A DNA stretch of 64,000 nt from Atopsyche davidsoni (GCA_022113835.1 JAILWY010000005.1:3428501-3492500), one strand, 5' to 3'; numbered from the stretch's first letter, positions 38,431 through 50,409 are shown. Notes: generated by a model from the sequence alone, not told the origin. Numbers and translations: made by a program.

Positions 38431-40029
38431 TATTATTTCAGAAGCATTTTATATATATTTGCTGAGTTTTTTTGCAATGTAACGCAGCCTAATGAAGCGC
38501 TTATAACTTTAACTATTCCGGTTTTACAGAAGTAATAAAATCACTACTTCATATTTTTCGTCTTGAATTGCTATCAATTAAAAAAACTTCTGTCGTATCT
38601 TTGTTAGTATGCAATATAATATTTACTTAATATAATTTATAAACATATCTTATTAACTTATATTGTACGTAATTATTTTATTATTTAAGTTACCAAAAAA
38701 ATATTTTTTATGTGAACAGTATAAATTATAGTTTCTTAATATTAATTCAAAAACTTTTTTAGACCTAATATTGTGTAAATAAAATAGGGACGAAAAAATT
38801 GAAAAAATTGTCTATGCTTCTCTAAAATATCTCTCAAAATGACGTTTACACTGTTAAATATATTATTAGTTTATTTAAAACGTTATGAAATTTGTTGTGA
38901 ACATAAAAAATATAAAGTTCAACTTAACAGTAATTATAATAAAATCTTATATAAATTCACACATAACATATACGAACTAATTATAACTGAACTCTGAAGA
39001 TGATCATTAAAATAATCAACAACCCTTGGTGCAGATTTATAATAACTATATTTATTAAAACAAGTTCTCGCTTACACTTCAAGGTTAATTTCTTAGCGTA
39101 AAATTGGTTAAGCAAATCCGATTCAGGATATCAATCGCAGGTCGCAAATTCCTTACAGTTTCCGCACCAGGAACCTGAAGATAGCATCGCCGATCATCAA
39201 CATGGACACGCTTCAGCGCTTTACAAGCAAGGCTATCCTAGGCGATCTGCAATAATTTTACTGCGAATATCATGAATTCTATCAAAAGTTGTAACGAAAT
39301 TATAAAACACGTTTTGCACAATGAAATGTAAAACATAATTATGATTTTTTTTGGCGGTACAACTTGAATTCCATTGATCCAACTTCTACAAAATCTCAGT
39401 AAGAACTGTCACAATGTTTGAAAAATTTTTTATTGGGCATCGTAACACTGCAACTGCCTCTAATTTGCACTTTTTTAAAATCATTTTTGCTTAATGCTAC
39501 GTAGATAAATCTGATGATTCATCCACAGCAGCATATATATATATATATAATAAGTAACTTTACAAAATGACTCAGTTTTTTTTCAACCCACCAAAGACAA
39601 TCTAAGTCAAAACCAGAAACTTCATTAATAAACAAGTATTGCTTGTGTTCTTCAAAACGTGGAGCCAATCTGACTGAGTCATCAGAGGTAGGCCATGGGG
39701 TCAAAATAACTATAAATTGTATTCAGCCACTCGAGGAATCTGTTTTAGTATTAATCTTTATTACCGCTGAGTTATTGTTTTTATCGATTTTTATATTTAT
39801 GATAACCAAATAAATATCCTGCCAAAAGAATCGCCCGCGGGACATTTTAATTGAATTCGTTTCCTTTAATAATCGTCATTCAAAAAATGCCAGGCAACGG
39901 TAATTATAAACGCACACCACGTATATTATACGTTATTGCATGATTAGATTTTTGCAGCTGTATGTGCGCGGATACAGCGGAAGCAAATTGCATTTAAAAA
40001 AATTAAAAAATAATAATAATACGGCAAAG

Positions 40030-40265
40030 GTTTGATGTCCTTGAAAATCAGCTGTTTCTCTCCAAGTTGACGGTCAGCTGATCAAGGCGAGCCGTACCGG
40101 TTGCGAGATGCTCCGAGCCCGAGGGGTTACATAACTTTTTCTTCACGCTCCAGCATGGCACGGCGAGCCAGCCAGAGCGGAGATTGAGCCATTGCGCAAT
40201 GGAAGGCTTCGATCGCGCTCGAAGATCAAGGGTGACCGCATAATAATACATTTTGACAATGAAAA
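40030..40265. other. GC-rich island
   Basis: This CpG-rich unique segment contains two CAGCTG E-boxes (about 40050 and 40075) and the palindromes TTGCGCAA and TCGATCGCGCTCGA. A 73-codon minus frame crosses it without recognisable motifs. It lies immediately left of the hAT element but is not part of it. Confidence 0.25.
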
Positions 40266-40338
40266 ACATTTTTATACCTAAAAAAATATTTTTATTTTAA
40301 TGTAATAATATTACTTCAACTAATATACAAAACGAAGG

Positions 40339-41045
40339 CTTTAACCCAGAGGTTCCCAAAGTGGTCAATATCGACCCCCAGGGGTCGATTTCGCATTGCA
40401 AGGAGTCAATGACAGCGAAAAATAAAATTGAGGTCATGAACTATAAATGGGGGTCTACGAGAGTGGATCCCATTTAAGCAGGTCATCACCAAAATTTAGA
40501 CATTTCGTAAAGTACCTATGTACTTTGTGACGAATCGAAGCCCTGAAGCGTAGAAGTTCGTGCCAAATACTCGAGAAACGAGACTTTCGGCATTGTAAAA
40601 CTATACCGACGTACCTTTTTGGAGCTTATGACATAAGAAGACGAACCATTGCGATCGTGTTGCCTTTTTAAAAAAAATCATTTACAGGGGCTAATAAACT
40701 CGGATGGGCAACGATCTAATTGGTTGTACGGAGCGCCGATGGGCGTAATAAAACAAATTGATTTGACAAATATTCCGAGAAAATAAGGACACCTGTACGT
40801 CTTAGGAACGTGGAAACTTTGGCGACCGAGGACAGACAGTTTTAAATCGAGAGCCATTCAAGCCCATAAACTCATCCACTGTACAGTAAACCCTATGAAA
40901 GTGAGTTGTTCTATATAAGATGTCAAAAATACGTGTGAAGTTGATGAATTTGTTAAAATTCAATATTAGCAAGGGTCGACGAAAAACAGGAAAACTCGAC
41001 AAGGGGTCGACGGGACAAAATAATTTGGGAAACTATGCTTTAACC
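40339..41045. mobile_element. hAT-superfamily non-autonomous element with 8-bp target duplication
   Basis: The body, 40347-41037 (691 bp), is bordered by a perfect 8-bp direct repeat, CTTTAACC (40339-40346 and 41038-41045), the length characteristic of hAT transposases. The ends are CAGAGGTTCCCAAA and the inverse of CATAGTTTCCCAAA (12 of 14 identical). A subterminal palindrome ATCGACCCC/GGGGTCGAT lies at 40370-40389, and GGGGTCGAC recurs near the right end (about 41004). CAG-GGTTCCCAAA ends resemble Charlie/Buster-type hATs. No BED finger or dimerisation-domain frame is visible, so it depends on a helper. Confidence 0.8.
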
Positions 41046-41242
41046 TTTTGAACTCCGGAGTTTTTTTTTTAATTTAACAATGTGAATACGTCCGAATGGC
41101 AGCAATTACTTTGCAAAACTGACAAAAAGGGTTTATACCTGCTCTAATACGCACCTAGACTTCTTATAGGGTAAACAATTAAGGTGCACTATGGCAACCT
41201 ATAGTCGCCAACGGAGTAAAAGTAGAAAGTAGAAAGGGTTAA
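41040..41242. mobile_element. Short TTAA-flanked MITE, possible piggyBac-like, interrupted at its left tip by the hAT
   Basis: TTAA (41040-41043) is followed by CCTTTTGAACTCCG. At the other end CGGAGTAAAAG leads to AGAAAGGG and TTAA (41239-41242). The ends are imperfect inverted repeats of CCYTTT...ACTCCG type. The left TTAACC lies inside the duplicated target of the hAT, which implies that the hAT inserted into the tip of this older element. There is no coding capacity. Confidence 0.45.
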
Positions 41243-41399
41243 TTTTTAAAGGTTTAAAAAACAATTTTTTTTATCCTAACCTAACCCTATGCATATTTTT
41301 ATTTATCTACGTAAATATAATTTTAATTACCAAAAAACGGTAAGCATGACCACTTAGTCACTTTAAAATTTCAAAACATCAAAATGTCAACATTTCAAT

Positions 41400-41800
41400 A
41401 CCAGTCCTCAGAATCATAATGCGTTCACTTCCAGATGTCATCCAACCCGTCTATGATTTATTAAAATTATAATTAACATCGGACGTATCCCGTTGTATCT
41501 CTCGGAGACTTTACGATCCAATCTCCATTGACAGTATAAAACGTCTCTATCTACCGCCAATGGCTTATTTTATACCGATTAAGCCGGGAATCGAGTCCAC
41601 TGTTCGGTTTACGATTTCGTCATTCGAGTATGTTGTACCGTTCCGAGTCGTCAACTTTAAGGCCGGTATAATATTTATTATCTGCCTCCTACGCAAACGT
41701 ACCATGGACACGGTGGTGATGGACACCACTCTAACTTACTATCAAATTTTAATTTATTCAGCTTCAGGAACTATATTATAAACTGATACTGAGAGTATTG
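41400..41800. other. GC-rich island with a 73-codon frame
   Basis: This CpG-rich single-copy block holds an ATG frame at 41560-41781 (MAYFIPIKPGIESTVRFTIS...). Its codons are balanced for the island, but the peptide is not recognised and there is no splice or poly-A context to support it. A conserved non-coding element is the alternative reading. Confidence 0.25.
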
Positions 41801-42021
41801 GGTAATGTAACTTAACATACCTCAAACTTTTTATTTCCAAGTAATGAATCAAAATTTTAAAAAAGAACTGTTACTACTTATAAATAATTTTAAATAATAA
41901 AAAAAAAACATTCGTAAGATATCAGATACTTTGTGTCGTTATTTTTAAAGTAGCAAGTTTCAATTTTTTTTTATATCGTAGTGTCAGGAACTACGCTATA
42001 AACTATCACTGAGAGCGTTCT
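41763..42021 (+). repeat. Pair of direct repeats, about 37 bp
   Basis: TCAGGAACTA..TATAAACT..ACTGAGAG occurs at about 41764-41796 and again at 41984-42016, differing at a few positions. Spacing is 220 bp. Each sits next to unrelated AT-rich sequence. Confidence 0.5.
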
Positions 42022-42079
42022 GCCTGAGCAGTGTCGCACATTACATCTGAAAAATCATAAAAAAAAACCGTCAGCGAAT

Positions 42080-42100
42080 GTGTCAACTTAGTGTTGACAC
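42080..42100. repeat. Short perfect inverted repeat
   Basis: GTGTCAAC and GTTGACAC are separated by 5 bp. This is a possible binding site for a dimeric factor or a short hairpin. Confidence 0.4.
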
Positions 42101-42104
42101 CTAC

Positions 42105-43235
42105 CGGATTTTTGTCGCCCTTGTGTGACAATAATAAAATAGTTTCATAAATGGCACTTTCATATTTTTTAATACTTACAAAGCCTGTTGGTTCAGAGGT
42201 GAAAAGTTCATATGAAATATTTAAAGGTTATTGACTCAAAGATTTTTTCGTATCACATTTTAATAATATAAATATACGTATATGGCTGAAAAGAAATTTA
42301 TAAATTGATATATATTATGCCTTGATATAAATTATAGGTTGCTTGATTTTATATCGCTTTTCACATATCACATACTTGTGGTTCTATAAATGTTCATATT
42401 CAAAAGTGATTGTAAAATATGGATATTTAAATATTTATCTAACAAAAAAATGAATAAATTGGTTCCATTCTTTCATATAACAACCGAAATTTTCTCTCAG
42501 CTCAGTTTTGGCAGAAAATCGCCTTAAAAAAGAAATAACTGTATTCCACGTTTTCTTTGGTTTATTTGCACAATTTTATTTACTGATGTCTAAGAAGTCT
42601 TAAGCTAGGCACAGATGCAATTGCCTCTAAAAAGTTTCAGCTTATTGCCAACCTTCTTTTTCCATAACAGCCTTTTACTTTCTCTAAGTAGTATAGTTAT
42701 GAAATCATTAGTCTCGCTTAGTAAGTCAATATTTTTTTTTATTAATAAATTATTAAAAATAAAAATCTGGGATGCAGTGTACAAACAAAGGACTCACAGT
42801 TAATAAATATAAGACACTGCAATGAAAAAGAATATCCAATTACGCAGATCTCCAATAAAAATCTTCAATTCATTTATCATCATCAACGCATTAAAGCTTC
42901 TATTATACTGTAAGTGTATATTTCTCATACAAATTTTTATCCAGTAACAAATTAGGTTTTCTAAGGGCTCTCGAAATCTCTTTACTAATATGACAGTAAC
43001 CCGAACATGTGATCGGACTAGACGCTCTCATCATAAATCATCCACAGGTGTACACCACTATTTATCCAAACGAACAAACTGTCCGAACCAGATTAAAATG
43101 TAACAAAATAAAATTTACCGTATAGAGACATCTAGTTATTTCTAACGGTGTTTTTTTTTATGAATAATATTTTACACTATTTTTATATGTATACCGCATT
43201 GTTTTGTAGAAAAAAGGCTTGTTATAAATAATTGA
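42105..43235. other. AT-rich spacer
   Basis: No supported gene. A mild GC-richer patch lies at about 42985-43075. Confidence 0.4.
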
Positions 43236-43239
43236 AACG

Positions 43240-43500
43240 GTCTCAAATTAATGTCTTCTTGCCGTCTGCGGTTTCCGAGTAACGCTTCGGTATAGAAAAC
43301 GTGTTAAAATGGGTGTCGAGCATCGTGTCCGAATGAGGCGACCGATCGCCAACAGGCTGCAGGTAACGTTTGAGTGATTTATTATACCTGATTTGTAATT
43401 TAACAAAAATAAACATGGCGGAAGCAGAGTCGTTAGAGTAGACATGCATTCCTCCCGTGTATTTGAAGGTAGGGATGATGAACTATCGCTTCCTTACGAT
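43240..43500. other. GC-rich island with overlapping short frames
   Basis: This unique CpG-rich block has an ATG frame of 68 codons on the minus strand (43449-43243), another of 65 codons in a second minus frame, and on the plus strand a short ATG frame followed by a donor-like GTAACG at about 43371. ACATGGCGGAAG at 43415-43426 matches the YY1/Pho-type ATGGCG core found near insect start sites and Polycomb response elements. Which reading, if any, is used cannot be decided here. Confidence 0.25.
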
Positions 43501-43509
43501 CTGGCTACC

Positions 43510-44070
43510 TGCATTTTCAAAAGTGTTGTAAATGTTTATAATATTGTAAAAAAACTAGGTGTTCATTGGGTTTTTTTTTTGTACTCAAAAATACCACTCA
43601 CCCGGATTTGAACATTGGTTTTATTGCACATATCGAAATATATTTACAAGCAGGTTTTTTTTAAGGCTTTTACTAAATATAAATGGGAACTAGCCTGATA
43701 CCTCATTTTTAATTTTTTTACAAAAAATATCATCCTCCAAAAAAAGTATCATAAAATAAATTAAAAAGTACAAACGTTACCACTAATATATACAGCGTTT
43801 ATACAATATTGGTAATTTATTTTTAAGTAAATATTTAATCAGATATATTTTGGTGTTATAATATTTATGTAACAACACATCTGAAGATGATATTCTAATA
43901 TTATTTTTACACTTTTTCAATGAAACGAAAGTATAGTTCAAAAAAAAAATACATTAAAAGTTTTATTACTGATTATTTTTTAAAATATGTTTACGCCTGG
44001 TTTGGCTTGTTATTTTGATGTAATAACCAGAGCAAACAGTAAAAATCAATCAAAAAATTCACAATTCGAA
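43510..44070. other. AT-rich spacer
   Basis: Nothing recognised. Confidence 0.4.
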
Positions 44071-44133
44071 GCAAAGTGTTCGACGTATCAATTACATTAT
44101 TAGTTACAACGGCAATCAAAAATAAAACACAAT

Positions 44134-44361
44134 TCACACAAGTCTTTCTAAACCAGACCGCAGGTCACGTAGCCACTTCACAGCATCCCATTCACCGCGC
44201 GAAGAGACAGGTGTCAATCTGTGCTTTTTTTGTATGTAAGAAATTGAATCCAAAACGTTCCCAAACGACTGCATTATTCCTAAATTAGGGGCGCACGTTC
44301 TCTCGGAGCATTCACAACAAAAAACGAGAACAATCAGAGTGAATACACTGTTTACTTTCAT
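44134..44361 (-). CDS. Candidate small secreted protein, 75 residues, or a first coding exon
   Basis: The ATG at 44361 is in a fair context (AGAAATGAAA) and opens a frame of 75 codons. Residues 1-20 (MKVNSVFTLIVLVFCCECSE) form a textbook signal peptide: a basic start, a hydrophobic core at 6-16, and small or polar residues after it. The mature part has one Cys (23), a KKH basic site at 45-47 and a charged C-terminal half with two Trp (58, 63). The coding stretch is GC-richer than its AT-rich flanks. A possible 3' splice site (CTCTCTGTAG) lies upstream on the same strand at about 44460. No family is recognised. It may be a neuropeptide-like or effector-like protein, or the first exon of a larger secreted protein. 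Confidence 0.35.
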   Translation of the reverse strand: MKVNSVFTLIVLVFCCECSERTCAPNLGIMQSFGNVLDSISYIQKKHRLTPVSSRGEWDAVKWLRDLRSGLERLV

Positions 44362-44364
44362 TTC

Positions 44365-46900
44365 TATTTACAATTATTATTTCTGTACAGTTTGTTGTAA
44401 GCGGTGGTTCTGAAACTGTTCTCGAACGAAACTAATTCACATACAAAAATAAAACTACAGAGAGTCAATAATATTAGTTAATGTTGCTTTACTTGTCACT
44501 TTCTTCTCCAAGTGCCTCTCCTCAGAGGAGGTTGGAGACCATTTCATTAAACATGCGTTTGGCCGAATTACATCCACATATGATTCCTTCTTCCAATGCC
44601 TCTTTTTCCTTTGATTTTTCATTCAATAATCAGCTGCAATTTTGAGCCGAATATTAAAGTTAATGATGAAACTTATTTTTTTAAGTATTAACAGCAACCG
44701 AAGCCTGCGATCATTGCATCATAATGAATTAATTATTTGAAACAAATAATTTTTTTGCATTACCTGGAAGCAAACTTTTTGTGTTTTAAGCTTTGTTTAG
44801 CAGAGAATAAAACAATATATAAAGGTATTATATTATAACATGTTGTGTGTTTATTTTTTTTTACAAAACAAGTAAAAGCTTAATGACGTGATATTAATTA
44901 AATAATTTTAAAAAATACTTGATATTTCTCAGAAAATAATTTTAGTAACATATTGAATGTTAAAATTACTTCTTTAAGAAACTAATATAAAGCTTAAATT
45001 TTATTTTTAGTATGTCTCAAGGGTTTTTTTATGCTGATTTTATATTTTTTTGATTGCTTATCATCGAAAATTATCCCGCATCATAGTGAAAGCTGTTTTA
45101 GTGAAGACTTCTGCATTAGGCAACAAAAGGTGTTTTAGTTCGTAGATTAGGAATCCCTGCCAACGACCGATCTCCTTTTTAAAGTGCTTGGTATATTTCT
45201 CGCCTTTTCTGCGCGAATGAAATTTGTTTTTGGGTCACGTCTACAAAAAGACTCATTTAAATTGTTCTACCTCGGAACGTGAAAATCCGAACCGTTGATT
45301 TTTAAGAGATAAACTGAATTCGTACTGAAAAAAAAATATGGGCCAGTTCACGGCTTGGTTTCGTGCTGGACTCTGGTTAGAACGGATTACTCACCGTATT
45401 TGATAATGCGGTTGTTTACAGTTATGATAAAACAACGTTTATTTATTCGATTTTTGTGAATCTGAAAAAATAAGCGATCATGGGAAACACATATGAATAT
45501 TATGTTTTTAGATACCACAAAAGTTTGATGCATAGATGATATGATTAAGACCCATTTAAGAATTGAACTTTGCTGTTTCTTTGTTTCAGAACGTGAACCA
45601 TTCAAGCATAGATAATTATTAAACGAGTATATGTAACAACACTAGTCTTTAAAATTAAAGATACGCAAGGGATGAAAAAACACAACAAATATTTTCAAAG
45701 AGCCAAATCCGGCTGCCTGCTTTGATAAAGATAGTTTTTATTTTAAGAAGATTGAATAAACTAAAAAAAACTTTTTATCTATCCTTCACTCGAAACCAAA
45801 CCACATTTTTGGCACGACAAACATTCCAGCTACTGAAACTGAACTAATTTTAATTATACAAATCAAACCTAAATAAATAAATAGAGTGGGCTTTATAAAC
45901 ATATTTTAAAAGCTTGAGAGGTCAATATCCAGATTAAAATAATCTCATTCGATCTACTTCATAGTTACTCAATCAAGACGTACAAACAACACGAACATGA
46001 TCATCAAAGCTGTATTTAAATGTCTGATTAAACTTAATAACGATAAAAAAATGTTAACGATTAATGATCAATGTCCAACACGATGAAAAGACAATCGCCC
46101 ACAGAATCCCGAAGCAAAACACAATCAACGAAAATATTTGAATAAGTATCATTTAATTAAGCAGCATTGCTTCTTTAATCTCATACAAATCTCAAACATT
46201 TTCAACAGTAGTTTCTAAACTTGGGAGCACGATGTATACATAACATTCTGACTTAAGAAACGAAAACAATTTTTTATTTCCTAATTAAGATTGTTTAAAT
46301 ATAATAATATCAGTTACTGTTAAAAATTAAGAAATAATATAATATTAATATATGTATTCTTATAAAATCACATTATTTTAAATAACCAAAATGTTTAGAT
46401 CACATATTTTAAAATTTTGACATTTTTTATTTTTAATTATGTTGTATTTCTATATTTTAAAGAAATTCATTGAAATATTTAGAATATGTATACATTTAAA
46501 TATTTTTTCAATAATATCAATATTGCTGTAGAATATTTTGACATTCTACATATATATATTTTTTATTTTATTGAAAGCCGGTATTCAATGGTTTTCTAAA
46601 TTATTATTACACGTATATATTGGTTATATAATACATGGAACTTATTTGTATAAAAAATAATAAAATTTAAGTAGATTTATTTAATCACTCAACTAGAAGT
46701 GCTAAAATTTAAACAAAACACCGATTTTGTTTCATGAAAAAATTATCAAGATTTTGGTGATTCGATGTTTGACTTATCATATTGAGCATATTTATTAGAT
46801 TTTTATATTTTATAATTTAATATCATCATACAAAGAAAATTATTGTTATATTCCAAAAAAAAAAAGACGTAGATCTACAAAAATATTTATCCACTCTGCT
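44365..46900. other. AT-rich spacer with weak patches
   Basis: GC-richer patches occur at about 44500-44580 and 45150-45300, without a supported frame. The rest is AT-rich. Confidence 0.4.
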
Positions 46901-46904
46901 ATTC

Positions 46905-47260
46905 TCAAAGTTTGGAGACTTCGCCGACCCACGCGGGCTGTCGTCCCGTCCGTCGGGTTCGGCGTCCTTTTTGAGTCTATAATGTCAATTTAACAGATGG
47001 AGCCGTCTGAAGCCGTTTAATTATCGATTGACATGTAACATAACTTACTCTGATTGTCACATCGACTCGTTTGGTCCATTTAGAAGCCCCGGATATAAAG
47101 AAATCATTAGCATCACACTGAGAGCCCTGGTTGTTTTTTTGTTCCAAACGTGTTCACCATTTTTTTATATAAATTATCACAGTGTCTACGTATGCGGTTA
47201 TTACGAGCCCTCACGACGCTTTGTTCCGTGTTTTGTTATTGAACAATCATCAGTGTAATG
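46905..47260. promoter_or_regulatory. GC-rich island with hairpin and homeodomain-type sites
   Basis: CGCCGACCC (46922-46930) can pair with GGGTTCGGCG (46955-46964) with one bulge. Downstream, TTTAATTATCGATTGACATG (about 47017-47036) looks like a Hox/Exd/Hth-type composite. A 76-codon frame at 47028-47258 is not recognised. Candidate conserved regulatory element. Confidence 0.3.
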
Positions 47261-47289
47261 GACTTTTTGGTCTAATTCAATATCATTTA

Positions 47290-49250
47290 ATTTGCGTTGG
47301 ATGTATTCGAGACTCGAGATTTCTTCTACACGCAACAAAATAAAAAAATACGAAATTAGCCGAGCGAATAGCGATACAACACTTATTAAATAAAAACATT
47401 GTTTTTTTGCAATGTAAGATGATATAGTTAATATTATTATTAAGGCATGTTTTTACTGCCTCCGTGTACAACCAACTAAGCATATTGACTCACAATCCAC
47501 AATATTTTAGTTTCATTTTGTTAAAAGATAAATTTTTCTGAGGTTTATCTGTGATTCACCAAATATACTGAAAATTAAAGTTATCTAATAGAAAATCTTC
47601 AGGTAACAAGATCAGATGAATATTATAGCTTCGAAACACAAATATATTTGTTGTTGACCACTTTGCCAAACACATTAACCTGAATAAATAATCATTGTAA
47701 TTTTTTAAACTGGAGCAGATTTCTCCGGTGCGACTTAAATATCATCATCAAAAGCGCAAAGAAAATAAATGTGACATCACGCGAGGCAACAACTTGCCAA
47801 ATTAGTGATCATGGCATCATTGCGCCAAAGAAACACTCGTACGTGTGCTCGAGGTAATTTCAGGTTATATACTTCCTATAGCATGGGTATTTTGTGTAAT
47901 TACCATCACTTTGGGTATTGAACTCATTCTTCGCTCAAAAAAATAAACATCATGGTGTACTTGCTATAAAACGTATATCGATCCATGTTGTTAAGACTTT
48001 TTTAGAATCGGTAAATCGCCGCACTTAGTTTAAATAATCATTATTTGCAGTAGTAAAGAGACAATATTACTATTTTTATAAATATTAAATATAATCACAA
48101 ATATCCTTACTCGGCCCACGAATTAATATATATCTTTTTTAAGCTACCTTATTATAATTTTTGATACTAAATTGAAAGCTTTTTATAAATATTTTGTATT
48201 ACATTTTAAGTTGAGATGATTTCTAATGAGATTTGAAAAAAAAGGAAACATAGTATCAATAAAATTTTATTGCTTATTACATAAGCTTTAATTTAGATAT
48301 AATTTTAAGCAAACTTCTTATAAACATAGATTAATATATTTTCCAATTTTTTTATTGTATTTGTCTATTACTGATACTTTTAAAACGTGTAACTTAAACT
48401 GCTACAGATTAGAGCCTGATGCTTTGGTTATATTTTTTATTGTTTCATTAAGGTCTGTTTAGTTATTATGAATAAATATTATTAAACCATTTTAAAAAAT
48501 ATATATAAATTTTAATTATAAATAAAATCTTTATGTTTGCCTTATTAAAATATATAAACTTTACACGTACCACTGGCAAGGGCTTCATTTAAAATTTGAA
48601 TATATTAATTAAATAAAATTTCTATGCAATAGAAAGCTTACCAACTATACATCAAGATATAATAATACCGTATTTTCTGTATGTTTTTAGATGCATCAAA
48701 TAAAAACACGTCTGTTTTTATCTCCCATTCTCTTGGTTTAATTTAATCATAATAAAATGCCCCGAGAACTGTTAGTACGTTAAAAGCACACATATCATAA
48801 ACAATCTCAAACTGCGTACAATTTAATAACCTCACAAGCATCAAGTGAATGTCATCAGATCCAAAAACCTAACGAGCGACGGTCGAGAAATGAAAACATT
48901 AGGACTGCTATCTAATTACGTCATCTTCAGAGGGGTCTTCAACAGTTGGCCACTCCTGCAAGGGGTTACACTCGTCTGCTTAGACTGGCAACTTACCTAT
49001 TTACATTAAATATACTTATTTGTAACTATTATTTTAGATCTACATACAAAATATCAAAAAAAGAAGTATCCTTTTATTGCATCTGAATAAATAGTTATAG
49101 TACTGTAACTATCATCATTTGCGTCTAACTTAACAATGATCATATTTTATGTATATTTTTTGCATCAATATTGAAGGTAGTAACAGATGGAATCCGCGTA
49201 TAAAAATATTATATTTATAATAATAAAGTTCATAAGTATGTAGTCTGGCT
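47290..49250. other. AT-rich spacer with two GC-richer patches
   Basis: Patches at about 47700-47870 and 48730-49000 are GC-richer and unique, without a supported coding frame. Nothing else was seen. Confidence 0.4.
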
Positions 49251-49299
49251 TGTTTAAATATAATTACAATCAAATCAAAATATTGTGGTGAGAATAACG

Positions 49300-49437
49300 A
49301 TGGCGTGGCTGAACTGGTTACCGATCGCTGGTAAACAAAATATGTAAAGTTTATTATTTTTTGTCGCAGGCTACTGTCCCGATAGGATCGCATCTGATCC
49401 CTCCCGACGTGAGATTACCACATGCCTGTCACAATAA
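49300..49437 (+). other. Possible two-exon micro-ORF
   Basis: ATGGCG at 49300 starts a frame ending in GCTG|GTAAAC. After 39 bp, a T-rich tract ends in GTCGCAG at 49369. Joining 49330 to 49370 keeps the frame open to TAA at 49435-49437, giving about 32 residues. A 39-bp intron is shorter than insects usually splice, so this is probably coincidence or only one of the sites is used. Confidence 0.12.
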
Positions 49438-49854
49438 TGATGATTTAAAACCTGAATGCGATGAGGACTGGAGAGGTCCGGGAGGTAAAAAATACCTGAA
49501 ATGGGGTACAAAATTATAAATATATTGATATTTTTGAATACGAATTTTTTCAATTCTTTAAATTCGAATTGACATAATTTTAACGTGTTTCCTAACTATT
49601 TCAATTGACGTATAAAAAAGCAAAAAAAAACCCTTATGTATTATGTGCAACGATTTGTACGGTTTTTATTATTTGTAGTAGAATTATTTTCTTCTCCAAA
49701 AATTAACATCATTGACTTCTTGTTATCACAACTATGAATAAAGCAAGCGTCACCTGGAATTTTTAATTAAATTTTACTTAAAGATTATAAAAAATATTTT
49801 GTTTTAAGATTTTTTCATCACCAGCTACTTTGGTCGGTTTATTGTCCAGTCTTT

Positions 49855-50055
49855 ATTCATAGAGGGTGGAAACACAATACGCGTAGTAATATCAAATTCA
49901 ACGGACTCGGCCTCGAGGTGTTCATAAATAATAGGAAAAATTTAGGTGAGCTGTCGAGGAAAGGCGATACCCATCGGATCGCCTTTCCTCCCAAATAATG
50001 TACGCGACAGCACGAGTAACCGCCTCGCCCGTGTCGGGTTCCGCCGCGCACTAAT
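49855..50055. other. GC-rich island containing a perfect 12-bp-stem hairpin
   Basis: AGGAAAGGCGAT (49957-49968) and ATCGCCTTTCCT (49978-49989) are perfect inverted repeats around a 9-bp loop. The island is otherwise unique and CpG-rich. No supported coding frame. Confidence 0.35.
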
Positions 50056-50259
50056 TGTTTATACTAACTGGTCTTTCATCAAAATCATCCCTTTTTAAAA
50101 CGAGTCCTTTTACTGTGAATAATAGGAAGTGACATGTGGATCTGGTCACCTGCCTCAGGTAGTATAATACAAGAAAGTGCGTCTCTCAGCTCACCTGATG
50201 TTTCTTAATAAGATTACTTCTTCTGCAGGTGCCTTTTTTTTTTTTTTTTTTTTCAGAAA

Positions 50260-50409
50260 ATGTTGGTGACCAACTCACAGAACATATTGCTTTCCTGGGG
50301 GAGTCTTGTGAATTTGGCTGTATTTCCGGCTTCCTGGCGCTTAGACTTATACCTGGACAATCAATTTGCTATTTCTGGAAATATGGCTAAAACGCTCTTT
50401 TATCATTAA
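50260..50409 (+). CDS. Unrecognised 49-residue ORF directly after a polypyrimidine-CAG
   Basis: A run of 20 T (50234-50253) ends in CAG, a strong 3' splice-site look. AAAATG follows at once, opening a 49-codon frame to TAA at 50407-50409. The peptide (MLVTNSQNILLSWGSLVNLA...) has varied codons and balanced composition, unlike the AT-driven frames elsewhere. If spliced, this could be a terminal exon of a gene on the plus strand. No homology is recognised, and the T run may simply be a homopolymer of an inserted element. Confidence 0.25.
   Translation: MLVTNSQNILLSWGSLVNLAVFPASWRLDLYLDNQFAISGNMAKTLFYH

Larger units (their letters stand above)
30380..40025. other. Long AT-rich spacer with scattered islands
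   Basis: No supported gene, tRNA or complete mobile element was found apart from the items listed separately. GC-richer patches occur near 30540-30720, 32290-32370, 33480-33610, 34300-34620, 36735-36860, 38160-38415 and 39120-39240. The 91-codon minus frame at 34603-34328 lacks an ATG. The 114-codon plus frame at 35059-35403 has no recognisable motif. A TGACCTTGA site is at 33543-33551. A dinucleotide AT tract lies at 39535-39550. Confidence 0.4.

Noticed and set aside
43600..43625. Reverse B-box-like GGATTTGAACATTGG
   Set aside because: No A box at the right distance and no tRNA fold; not similar to the SINE arms.
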